DNA of 64,000 nucleotides from Brachyspira hampsonii (GTDB taxonomy: Bacteria; Spirochaetota; Brachyspiria; Brachyspirales; Brachyspiraceae): NCBI RefSeq assembly GCF_001746205.1, contig NZ_MDCO01000010.1, forward strand, positions 1 to 64,000, read 5' to 3'. A model generated the notes under the pieces. The model saw only the letters and a program-made list of their open reading frames with translations, made no database searches and was not told the origin of the DNA. Made by a program: the position numbers and the translations under genes. This document shows, piece after piece, positions 17,539-25,855 of this stretch. Every line of letters starts with the position of its first letter. The stretch's first letter is position 1.

Positions 17539-18180
17539 TTATTCCGCTAATAGTTTTTCTATATTTTTTAAATTTCTTGCTTTGGCATAATATAGAGCAT
17601 CATGTCCGTTTTTATCTTTAATAGTCTTGTCGGCTCCATGTTCTAATAGAATCTTAACTATTTCAGCATAATTTAAACTGTCATTTCCAACAATGGTAAC
17701 TTCTAATAATGCTGTATATGATAGGTGATTAATATGATTAACATCTATATCAGTGTTTTCAAGAAGAAATTTTACTGTTCCTAAATGCTCTTTTTCGCAT
17801 GCTAATATTAATGCATTTGATCCGAAAATATTTAAAACATTTCTTGTATCAGCTTTTTTATATATTAGTTTTATTATATTAAGCATTCCTCTCGAACTTG
17901 CATATAGAAAAGGAGAATTCAATTTCTCGTCTTGTATATTGACATTTGCATCATTATCAACTAAAAGTTTAACCATTTTTATATCATTTTTATATGCAGC
18001 TATCATTAAAGGAGTTCTTTTTCTTTCATCTTGTAAATTTATATTTATTCCCATTTCTATATATTCTTTTACAGACTTTATATCTCCGCTATTTACAGCA
18101 GAAAAAAAATCTATTCTTGTATCAGCCAATAAAATACTGCCTATATATAAAGTAAATGCAAATACAAATGACAATTTCAT
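17539..18180 (-). CDS. Exported ankyrin-repeat protein
   Basis: 213 residues: a signal peptide (MKLSFVFAFTLYIGSILLA, cleavage likely before DTR) and then five to six ankyrin repeats from residue 25 to the end, such as KRTPLMIAAYKNDIKMVKLLVDNDANVN and SNALILACEKEHLGTVKFLLE. No lipobox Cys, so it is probably periplasmic and soluble. Small exported ankyrin proteins are abundant in this genus; the binding partner is unknown. Convergent with the hydrogenase gene. Confidence 0.85.
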   Translation of the reverse strand: MKLSFVFAFTLYIGSILLADTRIDFFSAVNSGDIKSVKEYIEMGININLQDERKRTPLMIAAYKNDIKMVKLLVDNDANVNIQDEKLNSPFLYASSRGMLNIIKLIYKKADTRNVLNIFGSNALILACEKEHLGTVKFLLENTDIDVNHINHLSYTALLEVTIVGNDSLNYAEIVKILLEHGADKTIKDKNGHDALYYAKARNLKNIEKLLAE

Positions 18181-18374
18181 AATCGCTCCTAGTATATTTT
18201 TATTATTTATTTATATAACAAATCTTTTTTTAATTAGTTTTATTAATATAGTTTAATTATAGTTTTTACAACTATATAAACATACATTATGGTTTTTATT
18301 ATATTTTTAATAATGATATTTAAAAAATATCCGAATAAGTATTAAAGAATTATAATAATAACTGGGACTTGAAA

Positions 18375-19787
18375 ATGCATTATATATGTTTTTTAATGGC
18401 TTTTGTTTTATATTTTGCAGCTAATTTAAATGCTGCTGTTTATGATGTTTTTTCAAACACAAATAATATTTATTATACTACATTAAATAATATTACTAAT
18501 AGTTATATATTGAGCGATAGCGACTCGGCACTTAATTATCTAAAAGGCGATACGGCTCTTGATTCTAGTATTTTACAGGGGCTTATATATAGTAAAGACA
18601 TTAAAGCTATAAAAGGTGCTAATGGCGGAGATGCCATATTCTTCCATAACATTAAATCTTATGTAAAAATAGATTATTATGTAGGAGATGGTACCCATAA
18701 TTTTGATGATACTATGACTAGTTTTACTTTGGAGTTTTATTTGAATCCTTATAAAATAAGAATGAACTCTCAGGTATTATCAAAAACTGCTATATATAAT
18801 GAAAATGGTGTTACAAAATCTTCAGGTATAAAAGCTAATATTGTTAATGGCAGATTAGTTTGGCAGTTTAATAATCTATTTTCCTATAATGGAGTATATA
18901 CAAATGTTATATTATCTGAAGGAGAATATTTGAAAGAAAATGAATGGAGACATCATAGCGTAAGTTTCAATGCCTCTACAGGAAAATTAGTGAAATATAT
19001 AGACGGACTTGAAGAGCAGGTTGTATATTTGACTAGTACCGGAGATGCAACAGGTTCTCCTTATAATATAGAGTTTGATAATATAAAATTGGATCCTCTA
19101 TATTTAGGAAATGGTTTTATAGGCGGATTAGATGCCTTCTATTTTACACCTCGTTATAAGCAGATTTTTAATTTATATAATTATACTTCAGACGGAGAGA
19201 TAATAAGTAAAGTTATAGATTTTGGAAATATAAATACATTTATTGACTCAATAAATTATGTTGGAAATTCTACAAATGGAAGTTATATAGATTTGTATTA
19301 TAGAACTTCAGATTATTATTTTGCTCCTGAAGATGTTAATATAGCTTGGGAGACTTTAAAAAATTATACAAATATAATGACAAATACAATGACTAGATAT
19401 ATTCAGCTTAGAGCGGTATTGAAGAGTAATGTTGATAGAAATGTTACACCTATATTGAATAATGTTTCTATAGATTATCATTATCCTGAAAAACCTTTGG
19501 TGCCGTCTAATTTAAGAGCTAATGTTGTAAGCGGAACTTCTGTTATGCTAAGTTGGAATGGCTCTCATGAAAATATATCAGGATATAAAATTTATTATGG
19601 AACTAAGTCAGGTGAATATAATGAAGCACAATATACACCTATAGTAATAGAGAATGTACATGAATATACAATAGAAGGACTTGAAGAAGGAAAGGTTTAT
19701 TATTTTACCATTACAGCTATAGGCGGAGAGGGCGGAAATATAGAAAGTGGTTTTTCTGAAGAAGTTTATGTAAGACCAATTCAATAA
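18375..19787 (+). CDS. Exported LamG-like and fibronectin type III protein
   Basis: About 470 residues. A hydrophobic signal peptide (MHYICFLMAFVLYFAANLNA) precedes a concanavalin-like/LamG beta-sandwich (about 110-260; FTLEFYLNPYKIRMNSQVLSK, WRHHSVSFNASTGKLVKYIDG, LGNGFIGGLDAFYF) and a C-terminal fibronectin type III domain (about 375-468; VPSNLRANVVSGTSVMLSWN, GYKIYYG, YTIEGLEEGKVYYFTITAI). The combination suggests an envelope protein binding glycans or proteins. GGGA at 18364-18367 sits seven bases before the ATG at 18375, so a TTG at 18369 is less likely. It is followed after eight bases by a TPR gene, likely one operon. Confidence 0.8.
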   Translation: MHYICFLMAFVLYFAANLNAAVYDVFSNTNNIYYTTLNNITNSYILSDSDSALNYLKGDTALDSSILQGLIYSKDIKAIKGANGGDAIFFHNIKSYVKIDYYVGDGTHNFDDTMTSFTLEFYLNPYKIRMNSQVLSKTAIYNENGVTKSSGIKANIVNGRLVWQFNNLFSYNGVYTNVILSEGEYLKENEWRHHSVSFNASTGKLVKYIDGLEEQVVYLTSTGDATGSPYNIEFDNIKLDPLYLGNGFIGGLDAFYFTPRYKQIFNLYNYTSDGEIISKVIDFGNINTFIDSINYVGNSTNGSYIDLYYRTSDYYFAPEDVNIAWETLKNYTNIMTNTMTRYIQLRAVLKSNVDRNVTPILNNVSIDYHYPEKPLVPSNLRANVVSGTSVMLSWNGSHENISGYKIYYGTKSGEYNEAQYTPIVIENVHEYTIEGLEEGKVYYFTITAIGGEGGNIESGFSEEVYVRPIQ

Positions 19788-19801
19788 AAAGGAGTATGAA
19801 C

Positions 19802-20665
19802 GTGTCTACTAATACTAAAGCAATGAAATTAAGTAATCTTGCCGAAGAATTATTAAAGAAAGGAGTAAATGAAGAAGCTATAGAAGCTTTGAAAAGAAGT
19901 ATGAGATTAAGTACTTCTGATGATATGAAGGCATATTTACAAGTAGCTGTTTCTTTATTTGAAAATGGGGATTATGATCATGCTAAAATATTTTTAAATA
20001 CTTTTCTGGAATATTGGATGGCGGCAGAAGCCTATTTTATTTTAGGGGCTATTGCTAAAAAAGAATATAGACTTGAAGAGGCTTTTGAACTTTATAGAAA
20101 AGGAATTACTTTATATACTTCATCAAATCTTGATCCTTATTATGAATTTTTATCTTTATGTACTCTTCTTAAGGAAGAAGATAAAGGATTGGAAGCTGCT
20201 AAAAATGTACTTAAAATCAATTCCAAAGATAGGGTTGCTTTAGTTTATATGGCTAATTACTTCTTTAGAAATAAACTTTATAAAGAAGCTATGAATTTTT
20301 ATAAGATATTAGTAGATAATAAATTGGCTGATCATAATGATTATCATTATTATGGTGTTTGTTTGCATGAAATTAAAGATTATAAAAAGGCAGAAAATAT
20401 GTATTTGCAGGCTTTGGCTATGTATCCTGTTGATACTCCTGAAGTTTTAGCTCTTAAAAACCTTAGAAGTAAAACTCTAAAAGATAATTATCCTAATTTA
20501 AAAGAAAGCAGAGAAAAGTATACAAATAAAATAAAAGAAAATCCTGAATCTAGTGATTATTTCCATTTAGGCAATATTGAATTTATTGATGGAAATTATG
20601 AAAAGGCTGCTGAATTTTATTCTAAAGCTAAAGAAGTTTATGAAGAGCAAGTTTGCATTTCATAA
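19802..20665 (+). CDS. Tetratricopeptide repeat protein
   Basis: 287 residues, no signal peptide, built of TPR-like helix pairs (AEELLKKGVNEEAIEALKRSMRLS; AEAYFILGAIAKKEYRLEEAFELYRKGI; NDYHYYGVCLHEIKDYKKAENMYLQALAMYP; SDYFHLGNIEFIDGNYEKAAEFYSKA). The start is decided by the ribosome site: AAAGGAG (19788-19794) is one base before an ATG at 19796 but seven before the in-frame GTG at 19802, so GTG is the better start (MSTNTKAMKLSN). Cotranscribed with the LamG-like gene. It is a protein-protein scaffold; the partner is unknown. Confidence 0.8.
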   Translation: MSTNTKAMKLSNLAEELLKKGVNEEAIEALKRSMRLSTSDDMKAYLQVAVSLFENGDYDHAKIFLNTFLEYWMAAEAYFILGAIAKKEYRLEEAFELYRKGITLYTSSNLDPYYEFLSLCTLLKEEDKGLEAAKNVLKINSKDRVALVYMANYFFRNKLYKEAMNFYKILVDNKLADHNDYHYYGVCLHEIKDYKKAENMYLQALAMYPVDTPEVLALKNLRSKTLKDNYPNLKESREKYTNKIKENPESSDYFHLGNIEFIDGNYEKAAEFYSKAKEVYEEQVCIS

Positions 20666-20885
20666 TATAAGTTGTTAGTATTGCTTTTATATTTTTATTA
20701 TATATCCTATATATAATTTAATTTTAGATTAATATCTTAATAAATTTTTCTATATCTATTTTATAAAATAAATTTTTTATTTGTGTGTATGATATTTTTA
20801 TAATAAAAAATACAAAAATATAATATAAAATTTCTTGCAAAAATATTATTTTATTTTATATTTCAATTTAATAATTATGTGTCTC

Positions 20886-20903
20886 TGACAAGTTTACTTG
20901 TCA
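20886..20903 (+). repeat. Small perfect hairpin in the TPR intergenic region
   Basis: TGACAAG (20886-20892) and CTTGTCA (20897-20903) around TTTA. The following sequence is T-rich but has no clean U-tract, so it is at best a weak terminator for the upstream TPR gene. Confidence 0.4.
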
Positions 20904-20942
20904 AAGTATTTATTTATAAATTATAATTAATACTAATTTTAA

Positions 20943-21001
20943 AGCTATAAACGAGCAGCTGATAACTTTAGTTGTCAGCTCTTTTAAGCGAGTTTATAGC
21001 T
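20943..21001 (+). promoter_or_regulatory. Long rod-like hairpin in the leader of the TPR gene
   Basis: The outer arms AGCTATAAAC (20943-20952) and GTTTATAGCT (20992-21001) are a perfect 10-bp pair. Inside, AGCTGATAAC (20957-20966) pairs with GTTGTCAGCT (20971-20980) around TTTA with one G-T pair, and GA/TC extends it past a bulge. It ends 27 bases before the AAGGAAGG ribosome site of the gene at 21040. It could be a cis-acting RNA or a processed small RNA. The rest of 20666-21039 is featureless AT-rich sequence apart from the hairpin at 20886. Confidence 0.55.
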
Positions 21002-21039
21002 AGCAATAATAAACAATTTTTATTAATTAAGGAAGGCAT

Positions 21040-22311
21040 ATGTCATATTTTGAAGAAGGTTTGCAATTATTTAGAGAAACTCAGTTTGCGAAAGCATCAG
21101 AATTATTTATTAAAGCATTAGAAGAAGATTGTAATAATTCTGAAATATATAATTATTTAGGTCTTTCTAAACAGGCATTAGGATTTTTTGAAGAGGCTAT
21201 TAATTATTATAGTAAAGGTATAGAAATAGATGAAAACTACGGAGAACTTTATTATAATAGGGCAAATTGTGAATGTAATCTTGGACTTTATGAAGCAGCT
21301 ATAAAAGATTATGATAAAGTTATAGAGTTAGTACCTACTCATTCAAGGGCTTATGATGACAGAGGATATGCTAAGGGTAATTTAGGCTTATATGAAGAGG
21401 CACTAAAAGATATTGATAAAGCTGTTATTTTAGATAGTAATAATATAGATGCTTATATAGATAGGGCATTCATAAAATTAATGTCAAAAAAATATATTGA
21501 AGCTATAGAAGATTATAAAAAAGTATTGGAATTAGATGATACAGAAGTATATGCTTATAATGGAATAGGAGATGCTAAAAGGAGTATGGGGCTTTATGAA
21601 GAGGCTATTAGCTGCTATAATAAAGTTATAGAACTTTCCAATAGTTCTTCTTATGCTTATAATAATAGAGGTGCATGCAAAATAGGATTGGGGTTGTATA
21701 ATGAGGCTATAACAGATATAAATAAAGCATTAGAAATATACGATGAATATGCTGATGCTTACAATAATAGAGGAACAGCGGAATATAATTTAGAGCTTTA
21801 TGAAGATGCAATAGCAGATTATGATAAAGCTATAGAATTATCGCCTCAATATTTTTATGCTTATAATAATAGAGGAAATGCAAAAAGTGCATTAGGATTA
21901 TATGAAGATGCTTTAGAAGATTTTAGTAAAGCAATTAATATCGAACCTAAATATATTGACGCATATTATAATAGAGCAATTACTAAAAATAATATGGGGC
22001 TTCATAATGATGCTGTAAAAGATTATGATATGGTAATAGAATTGGATAATAATAATATAAATGCTTATTATAATAGAGGTCTTTCATATTATAGTTTAGG
22101 AGATTATGAAAAAGCTTTAAAAGATTATGATAGAGTTATAGAGTTAAATCCAAAATTGGCTGATGCATATAATAATAGAGGATTTACAAAATATAGTATG
22201 GGTTTATATAAAGAAGCTATAAATGATTATGATAAAGCCATAGAGATAGATTCAAATTATGAAAAGGCTAAACAGAATAAGGAAGAAGCTTTGAAAAAAG
22301 TACATAACTAA
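21040..22311 (+). CDS. TPR-array protein (about twelve repeats)
   Basis: 423 residues, almost entirely 34-residue TPR units from residue 2 to 420, very regular (AYNNRGxAKxxLGLYEEAIxDYDKAIEL). The repeats align head to tail without linkers, predicting one continuous right-handed superhelix. There is no signal peptide or membrane segment, so it is cytoplasmic. A strong ribosome site, AAGGAAGG, precedes the ATG. The near-identical DNA of neighbouring units makes unequal recombination and copy-number change likely. The function is unknown beyond protein binding. Its leader holds the structured element at 20943-21001. Confidence 0.88.
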   Translation: MSYFEEGLQLFRETQFAKASELFIKALEEDCNNSEIYNYLGLSKQALGFFEEAINYYSKGIEIDENYGELYYNRANCECNLGLYEAAIKDYDKVIELVPTHSRAYDDRGYAKGNLGLYEEALKDIDKAVILDSNNIDAYIDRAFIKLMSKKYIEAIEDYKKVLELDDTEVYAYNGIGDAKRSMGLYEEAISCYNKVIELSNSSSYAYNNRGACKIGLGLYNEAITDINKALEIYDEYADAYNNRGTAEYNLELYEDAIADYDKAIELSPQYFYAYNNRGNAKSALGLYEDALEDFSKAINIEPKYIDAYYNRAITKNNMGLHNDAVKDYDMVIELDNNNINAYYNRGLSYYSLGDYEKALKDYDRVIELNPKLADAYNNRGFTKYSMGLYKEAINDYDKAIEIDSNYEKAKQNKEEALKKVHN

Positions 22312-22369
22312 TTTTGATAATTTGACAAAATACATTTTTAATGATATAATATAAAAACAGATTAAAGAG

Positions 22370-22486
22370 AAACTCTAAACTCTAAACTCTAAACTCTAAA
22401 CTCTAAACTCTAAACTCTAAACTCTAAACTCTAAACTCTAAACTCTAAACTCTAAACTCTAAACTCTAAACTCTAAACTCTAAACT
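22370..22486. repeat. Heptanucleotide tandem array, (AAACTCT) x 16.7
   Basis: Uninterrupted period-7 array of 117 bases. The unit does not vary anywhere in the tract. Immediately after it, CTAAACTT (22480-22487, the last unit) can pair with AAGTTTAG (22493-22500), so the array ends in a hairpin whose 5' arm could be supplied by any unit. It lies 152 bases upstream of the Imm51-like gene at 22638 and outside any coding frame. Length changes by replication slippage are expected. Confidence 0.97.
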
Positions 22487-22637
22487 TATTTAAAGTTTAG
22501 GAGTAAAATATTTATTGTTAATATTTTGTTATTTATAATTTTAGAGTATTAAAAGATTAAACATTTTAATTATTGCAGTAAAGTTTTGATATGAATATTA
22601 TGAACGTATGGTAAATTTAATTAAGGGGGAATTAAAA

Positions 22638-22985
22638 ATGAAAAATGATTTTGAAAAACAAATAGAACCATTCTTTTTTGTAGAACATGAAAATAGTGCT
22701 TCTCTATGTTTAAATGTTGGAGAATATAAAGCAGAAATATTTGAAGAAAGAGAAGATGAAGGCTTTGAAGGAGGAGGGTATGATTGGCAGTCTTTAGCTA
22801 TAGTATTTTTAGAAGAAAAAGCTCCAGATTTAAAAGGCATTATTGATTTTGATTCTGAATCAAGTATGTTTTGTGCTTACAGCAGTGATACTGAGGCATT
22901 AAAGAAATTTGCTTTATCATTTAAAGAGGCATGTGAAGATGATAAACTGATAAGAGATTTATTTTCTAGGGCTGAACTTGATTAA
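22638..22985 (+). CDS. Imm51-like immunity protein
   Basis: 115 residues from the ATG at 22638, which has AAGGGGGA seven bases upstream (an upstream in-frame start at 22608 lacks a ribosome site). Acidic protein with EDEGFEGGGYDWQSLAIVFLEEKAPDLKGIIDFDSESSMFCAYSSD, a pattern I associate with the Imm51 family of toxin-immunity proteins. The assignment is from memory of the family and is moderate. No polymorphic toxin gene is adjacent, so it may be an orphan immunity gene protecting against a neighbour's toxin. The long heptamer repeat upstream could modulate its expression. Confidence 0.5.
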   Translation: MKNDFEKQIEPFFFVEHENSASLCLNVGEYKAEIFEEREDEGFEGGGYDWQSLAIVFLEEKAPDLKGIIDFDSESSMFCAYSSDTEALKKFALSFKEACEDDKLIRDLFSRAELD

Positions 22986-23045
22986 ACATTCATATTTTAT
23001 TATACTGTTGAAATAAAATAATAAAAAATATTAAAAGGAAACATA

Positions 23046-23216
23046 ATGAACATAATTGAAAAAATCAATCAGCTGCATGAAAATGATGAACATGAAAAGA
23101 TTATTGAGATTATAAATACTATTGCAGAAGATGAAAGAGATATAGAACTTTTTAGTCTTCTTGCTAGAGCATATAATAATGTTGGAAAATATGATGAGGC
23201 TTTGAATAATTTTTGA
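23046..23216 (+). pseudogene. Truncated TPR-family protein
   Basis: ATG at 23046, preceded by AAAAGGAAA, opens a 56-codon frame (MNIIEKINQLHENDEHEKII, then IELFSLLARAYNNVGKYDEAL) that stops at 23214-23216 directly after the first TPR-like helix pair. The N-terminus looks like the start of a much longer TPR protein, so this is probably a 5' remnant. It follows the Imm51-like gene by 60 bases. Confidence 0.6.
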
Positions 23217-23267
23217 TAGTTTTTTATATATATTTTGGTTTTTATTGCTGGTTAATATTATATAATA

Positions 23268-23305
23268 GAAGTTAATAGATAATATTGTATTTCTCTATTA
23301 ACTTC
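23268..23305. terminator. 12-bp hairpin between convergent genes
   Basis: GAAGTTAATAGA (23268-23279) and TCTATTAACTTC (23294-23305) form a perfect stem with a 14-base loop, ten bases after the stop of the minus-strand YwnB-like gene. No clear U-tract on either side, so termination is plausible but not certain. Confidence 0.5.
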
Positions 23306-23315
23306 GTTATCAATA

Positions 23316-23951
23316 TTATTTTGAACAGAATGTTATTTGCTGATTTAAATATTTTTTATTTTGTATCTCATCAACAAAAGCTATAGCATAATCAGCATAA
23401 CTTATAGCACTTTCACCTTTAGAATTAAAAAGTAATTCATTATGTCCTATATTATATTGTCCTGTTTTTTCTCCGTCAGCTTGGAAATCAGCAGAAGGAG
23501 ATATATACGTCCATAAAACATCTTTTTTACTTTTTAATATATCAAATGCCTTGATAGAGCTTACAGCTACACCCATAAAAATATCTGGAAAATCAGGAGT
23601 ATCTTTTAATATCATAGTATGCTCTTTGTTTACATATAAACTTGAAGCACCTCCTATTACCATCAATCTAATATTGGTATTGGCTAGTATTTTACATAAA
23701 TGCTCCATAACTAATGAATGCTTATCAAGTTCTTTTTCCTCCCACACTCCGAATGCACTTACTACAGTATCGAATGCTTTCAAATCATCTTTTGTCAAAT
23801 CGAATAAATCTTTTTCTATAACTTTTGCTTTTGAATTATTTATTTTTGTTTTATCTCTTACTATGGCTGTAACATCTAGCCCTCTTTCTAATGCCTCATT
23901 CATGATTAATTTTCCGGCTCTTCCGTTTGCTGCTATTATTGCAATTTTCAT
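23316..23951 (-). CDS. NAD(P)H-binding Rossmann protein, YwnB-like
   Basis: 211 residues of the atypical short-chain dehydrogenase NAD(P)-binding family. The start MKIAIIAANGRAGKLIMNEAL is the dinucleotide-binding loop. VTAIVRDKTKI, DTVVSAFG, LMVIGGASSLYV and the C-terminal SYADYAIAFVDEI match the YwnB/NmrA-like group. The substrate is unknown; relatives are proposed to act on flavin, quinone or NADPH redox sensing. In Bacillus subtilis ywnB lies beside ywnA, an Rrf2 regulator; here an Rrf2 gene is at 25856-26275 and the ywnB-like promoter carries two of the regulon palindromes. This is a strong hint of shared control with the sirtuin-macrodomain pair. Confidence 0.8.
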   Translation of the reverse strand: MKIAIIAANGRAGKLIMNEALERGLDVTAIVRDKTKINNSKAKVIEKDLFDLTKDDLKAFDTVVSAFGVWEEKELDKHSLVMEHLCKILANTNIRLMVIGGASSLYVNKEHTMILKDTPDFPDIFMGVAVSSIKAFDILKSKKDVLWTYISPSADFQADGEKTGQYNIGHNELLFNSKGESAISYADYAIAFVDEIQNKKYLNQQITFCSK

Positions 23952-23996
23952 TTTAATTCTCCTTTTTTATATAAAATATTTTCTTTAATTAAAGAG

Positions 23997-24063
23997 TTGT
24001 AATAGCTATTATTACAATTATAATAACATGATTTAGTTGTAATGTCAAGTATTACAACTAAAT
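23997..24063 (-). promoter_or_regulatory. Double Rrf2-type operator and promoter of the YwnB-like gene
   Basis: Two palindromes TTGTAAT-N7-ATTACAA: the first at 23997-24017, the second at 24037-24057 with arms extending to 13 bp (24031-24043 and 24051-24063). On the minus strand the -35 TTGACA (24048-24043) overlaps the second palindrome's spacer, a 17-base gap follows, then TATTAT (24025-24020); the first palindrome covers the start-site region. The same architecture occurs at 25711-25768. Occupancy would block RNA polymerase. Confidence 0.75.
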
Positions 24064-24066
24064 TTT

Positions 24067-24909
24067 TTAACTTTTTATATATTCTAATACTTTAGATATA
24101 TCATCATTTATACATATAGAGCGTTCTTTCAAATTATCAGGTGCATATGAATCATTCAAATTTACAGATGCATAAATAGAGTTTTCATTTTTTAAAGCCA
24201 TATCCCAAAAAGAATATTTTATTATACCTGGGGTATTAAATCCAACACCTAATTCTAAAAATAATATATTTTTATTTTCTGCTTCATCTAAGAATTTTTT
24301 ATATCTATCCATAGAATGATACCAATTATCATCTTGCACAAAAGTATTATCGCATCTTAAGTTCATTGACATATTTCTGCCGCAATGAGGACATTTTGGT
24401 ATAAGTTCTTTTGGTATCTTTAAATCTTTTCTTGACTTTACCATTTCTCTTATTTGTTTTTCATTATAAAAAGTTTCTTGTCGGCATGGAAGAGAACATT
24501 GAAAAAGAGAATAGTCTCCTTGAACTTTGAATAATTTTTCCTTATCAAATTTTGCCTCTTCAAATCTTCCGTCAACATTAGTAGTAATAACAAAATAATT
24601 CTTATTTTTTACTATTTCTAATAGATTTAAATGAGTCTCATCTGCTGGTATATCATATCTATTAATATACACAAGAAGCGAAAAATATCCCCAAAAATCT
24701 TCCAAAGTAGGATAATTATAAAATCCTGCACTATACATATCAGTTAAACCGTATCTATCTTTATATTCACTAAAATATTTATCGAATCTCTCACCGTCAT
24801 AAGAAAATCCTGCAGAAACAGAAAGTCCTGCTCCTGCCCCTATTAATATATAATCTGATTTTTCTATACTTGATTTTAATTTTTTTATTAATTCTAATTG
24901 CTCATTCAT
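24067..24909 (-). CDS. Class M sirtuin (SirTM), protein ADP-ribosyltransferase
   Basis: 280 residues. The NAD-binding motif IGAGAGLSVSAGF (23-35) replaces the usual GAGxSxxSGIPxFR. The catalytic region is of the SirTM kind: TTNVDGRF (Asn111, Asp113) and KVQGDY, where Gln130 stands in place of the sirtuin catalytic His. A zinc site is formed by Cys138, Cys142, Cys173 and Cys176. SirTM proteins transfer ADP-ribose to protein rather than deacetylate. In studied firmicutes the target is a lipoylated GcvH-L carrier and the enzyme is encoded with a zinc macrodomain that reverses the mark. Here that macrodomain gene is 15 bases upstream. No GcvH-L or lipoate ligase is seen in the window, so the target is open. 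Confidence 0.88.
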   Translation of the reverse strand: MNEQLELIKKLKSSIEKSDYILIGAGAGLSVSAGFSYDGERFDKYFSEYKDRYGLTDMYSAGFYNYPTLEDFWGYFSLLVYINRYDIPADETHLNLLEIVKNKNYFVITTNVDGRFEEAKFDKEKLFKVQGDYSLFQCSLPCRQETFYNEKQIREMVKSRKDLKIPKELIPKCPHCGRNMSMNLRCDNTFVQDDNWYHSMDRYKKFLDEAENKNILFLELGVGFNTPGIIKYSFWDMALKNENSIYASVNLNDSYAPDNLKERSICINDDISKVLEYIKS

Positions 24910-24924
24910 TTATGATTCTCCTAA

Positions 24925-25698
24925 TTATTTTAAAATATTATAATAAAGTTCATAATACAAATCTTTAAATACATTAAATAATATCTTTATATCATATTTA
25001 CTATTATTTAAAAAATCTTTTACAGCATTTACTGCTATCTGAGAAGCCGCCTTATTTGGAAACTTAAACTCTCCTGTAGATATACAGCAAAATGCTATGC
25101 TTTTTATATTATTATCTTTTGCCGTTTCTAAGCATGATTTATAACAATTATATAAAAGCTCCTCATCTTTTTTTGAAACACTGTTCTGTATTATAGGTCC
25201 TACTGTGTGAAGTATATATTTACTTGGTAAATTGAATGCTTTAGTTATTATGCATTTTCCCGTCTCTTCAGTTTTTCCTTTCATTATATTATTTAGGCAT
25301 AATCTTAACCTAGTACCGGAAGCACTATGTATGGCATTATCTATACATTTATGAAGAGGAATAAAACAGCCAAGCATAGAAGAATTGGCAGCATTAACTA
25401 CAGCATCTATATTTAATGTTGTTATGTCTCCCTGCCATAAATATAAATTATCTCTTATAGGTTTTATATCTTCTATATTTGTTATTATTTTCTTTTTTAA
25501 TCTCTCCTGTAAATATTCATCTTCTATTTTAAGATACTCTTCGCTTATATTGTTTGGAAGTCTTATATTCATTAAATATCTGAAATAGTTATAGAGTACT
25601 TCTTCATTATTTTCTTTTAATGCATTTTCTAATTCTTTATTATATTCATAATTACCTTCTTTAATAAGATAATCTATTAAAAATAATAATTTATTCAT
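24925..25698 (-). CDS. Zinc-containing macrodomain, ADP-ribosylhydrolase
   Basis: 257 residues. An N-terminal helical segment (1-80) is followed by a macrodomain: LYLWQGDITTLNIDAVVNAANSSMLGC, then the zinc-macro signature GCFIPLHKCIDNAIH (Cys111, His116, Cys118), GKCIITKAFNLPSKYILHTVGP and SIAFCCISTGEFKFPNKAA. These hydrolases remove ADP-ribose placed by SirTM. First gene of the macro-sirTM operon (15-base gap), driven by the palindrome-containing promoter at 25711-25768. The Rrf2 regulator lies divergently upstream. Confidence 0.9.
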   Translation of the reverse strand: MNKLLFLIDYLIKEGNYEYNKELENALKENNEEVLYNYFRYLMNIRLPNNISEEYLKIEDEYLQERLKKKIITNIEDIKPIRDNLYLWQGDITTLNIDAVVNAANSSMLGCFIPLHKCIDNAIHSASGTRLRLCLNNIMKGKTEETGKCIITKAFNLPSKYILHTVGPIIQNSVSKKDEELLYNCYKSCLETAKDNNIKSIAFCCISTGEFKFPNKAASQIAVNAVKDFLNNSKYDIKILFNVFKDLYYELYYNILK

Positions 25699-25710
25699 AT
25701 TTTATCCTTA

Positions 25711-25768
25711 TTGTAAGTATAATCATTACAATAATACTATAATATAATTGTAATGTCAAGTATTACAA
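25711..25768 (-). promoter_or_regulatory. Double Rrf2-type operator and promoter of the macrodomain-SirTM operon
   Basis: Palindromes TTGTAAG-N7-ATTACAA (25711-25731) and TTGTAAT-N7-ATTACAA (25748-25768). Minus-strand -35 TTGACA (25759-25754) overlaps the spacer of the second palindrome, 17 bases, then TATTAT (25736-25731). The distance between palindrome centres is 37 bp here and 40 bp at the YwnB-like promoter. Confidence 0.75.
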
Positions 25769-25801
25769 CAAAATTTAAATTTCTTTATTTAATTTTTTTA
25801 T

Positions 25802-25830
25802 TTGCATTAAGAAAATAAATATATTATAAT
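25802..25830 (+). promoter_or_regulatory. Promoter of the Rrf2 regulator gene
   Basis: TTGCAT at 25802-25807, a 17-base spacer, TATAAT at 25825-25830, then AAGGATAA before the ATG at 25856. No palindrome overlaps it, so autoregulation, if any, would work through the site at 25748. Confidence 0.45.
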
Positions 25831-25855
25831 TTTTAATAATTTTAAGGATAATTTA

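Noticed and set aside
22370-22486. Telomere-like repeat (CCCTAAA type) or CRISPR array
   Set aside because: The unit is CTCTAAA without unique spacers, located in a bacterial chromosome between genes; it is a simple tandem repeat.
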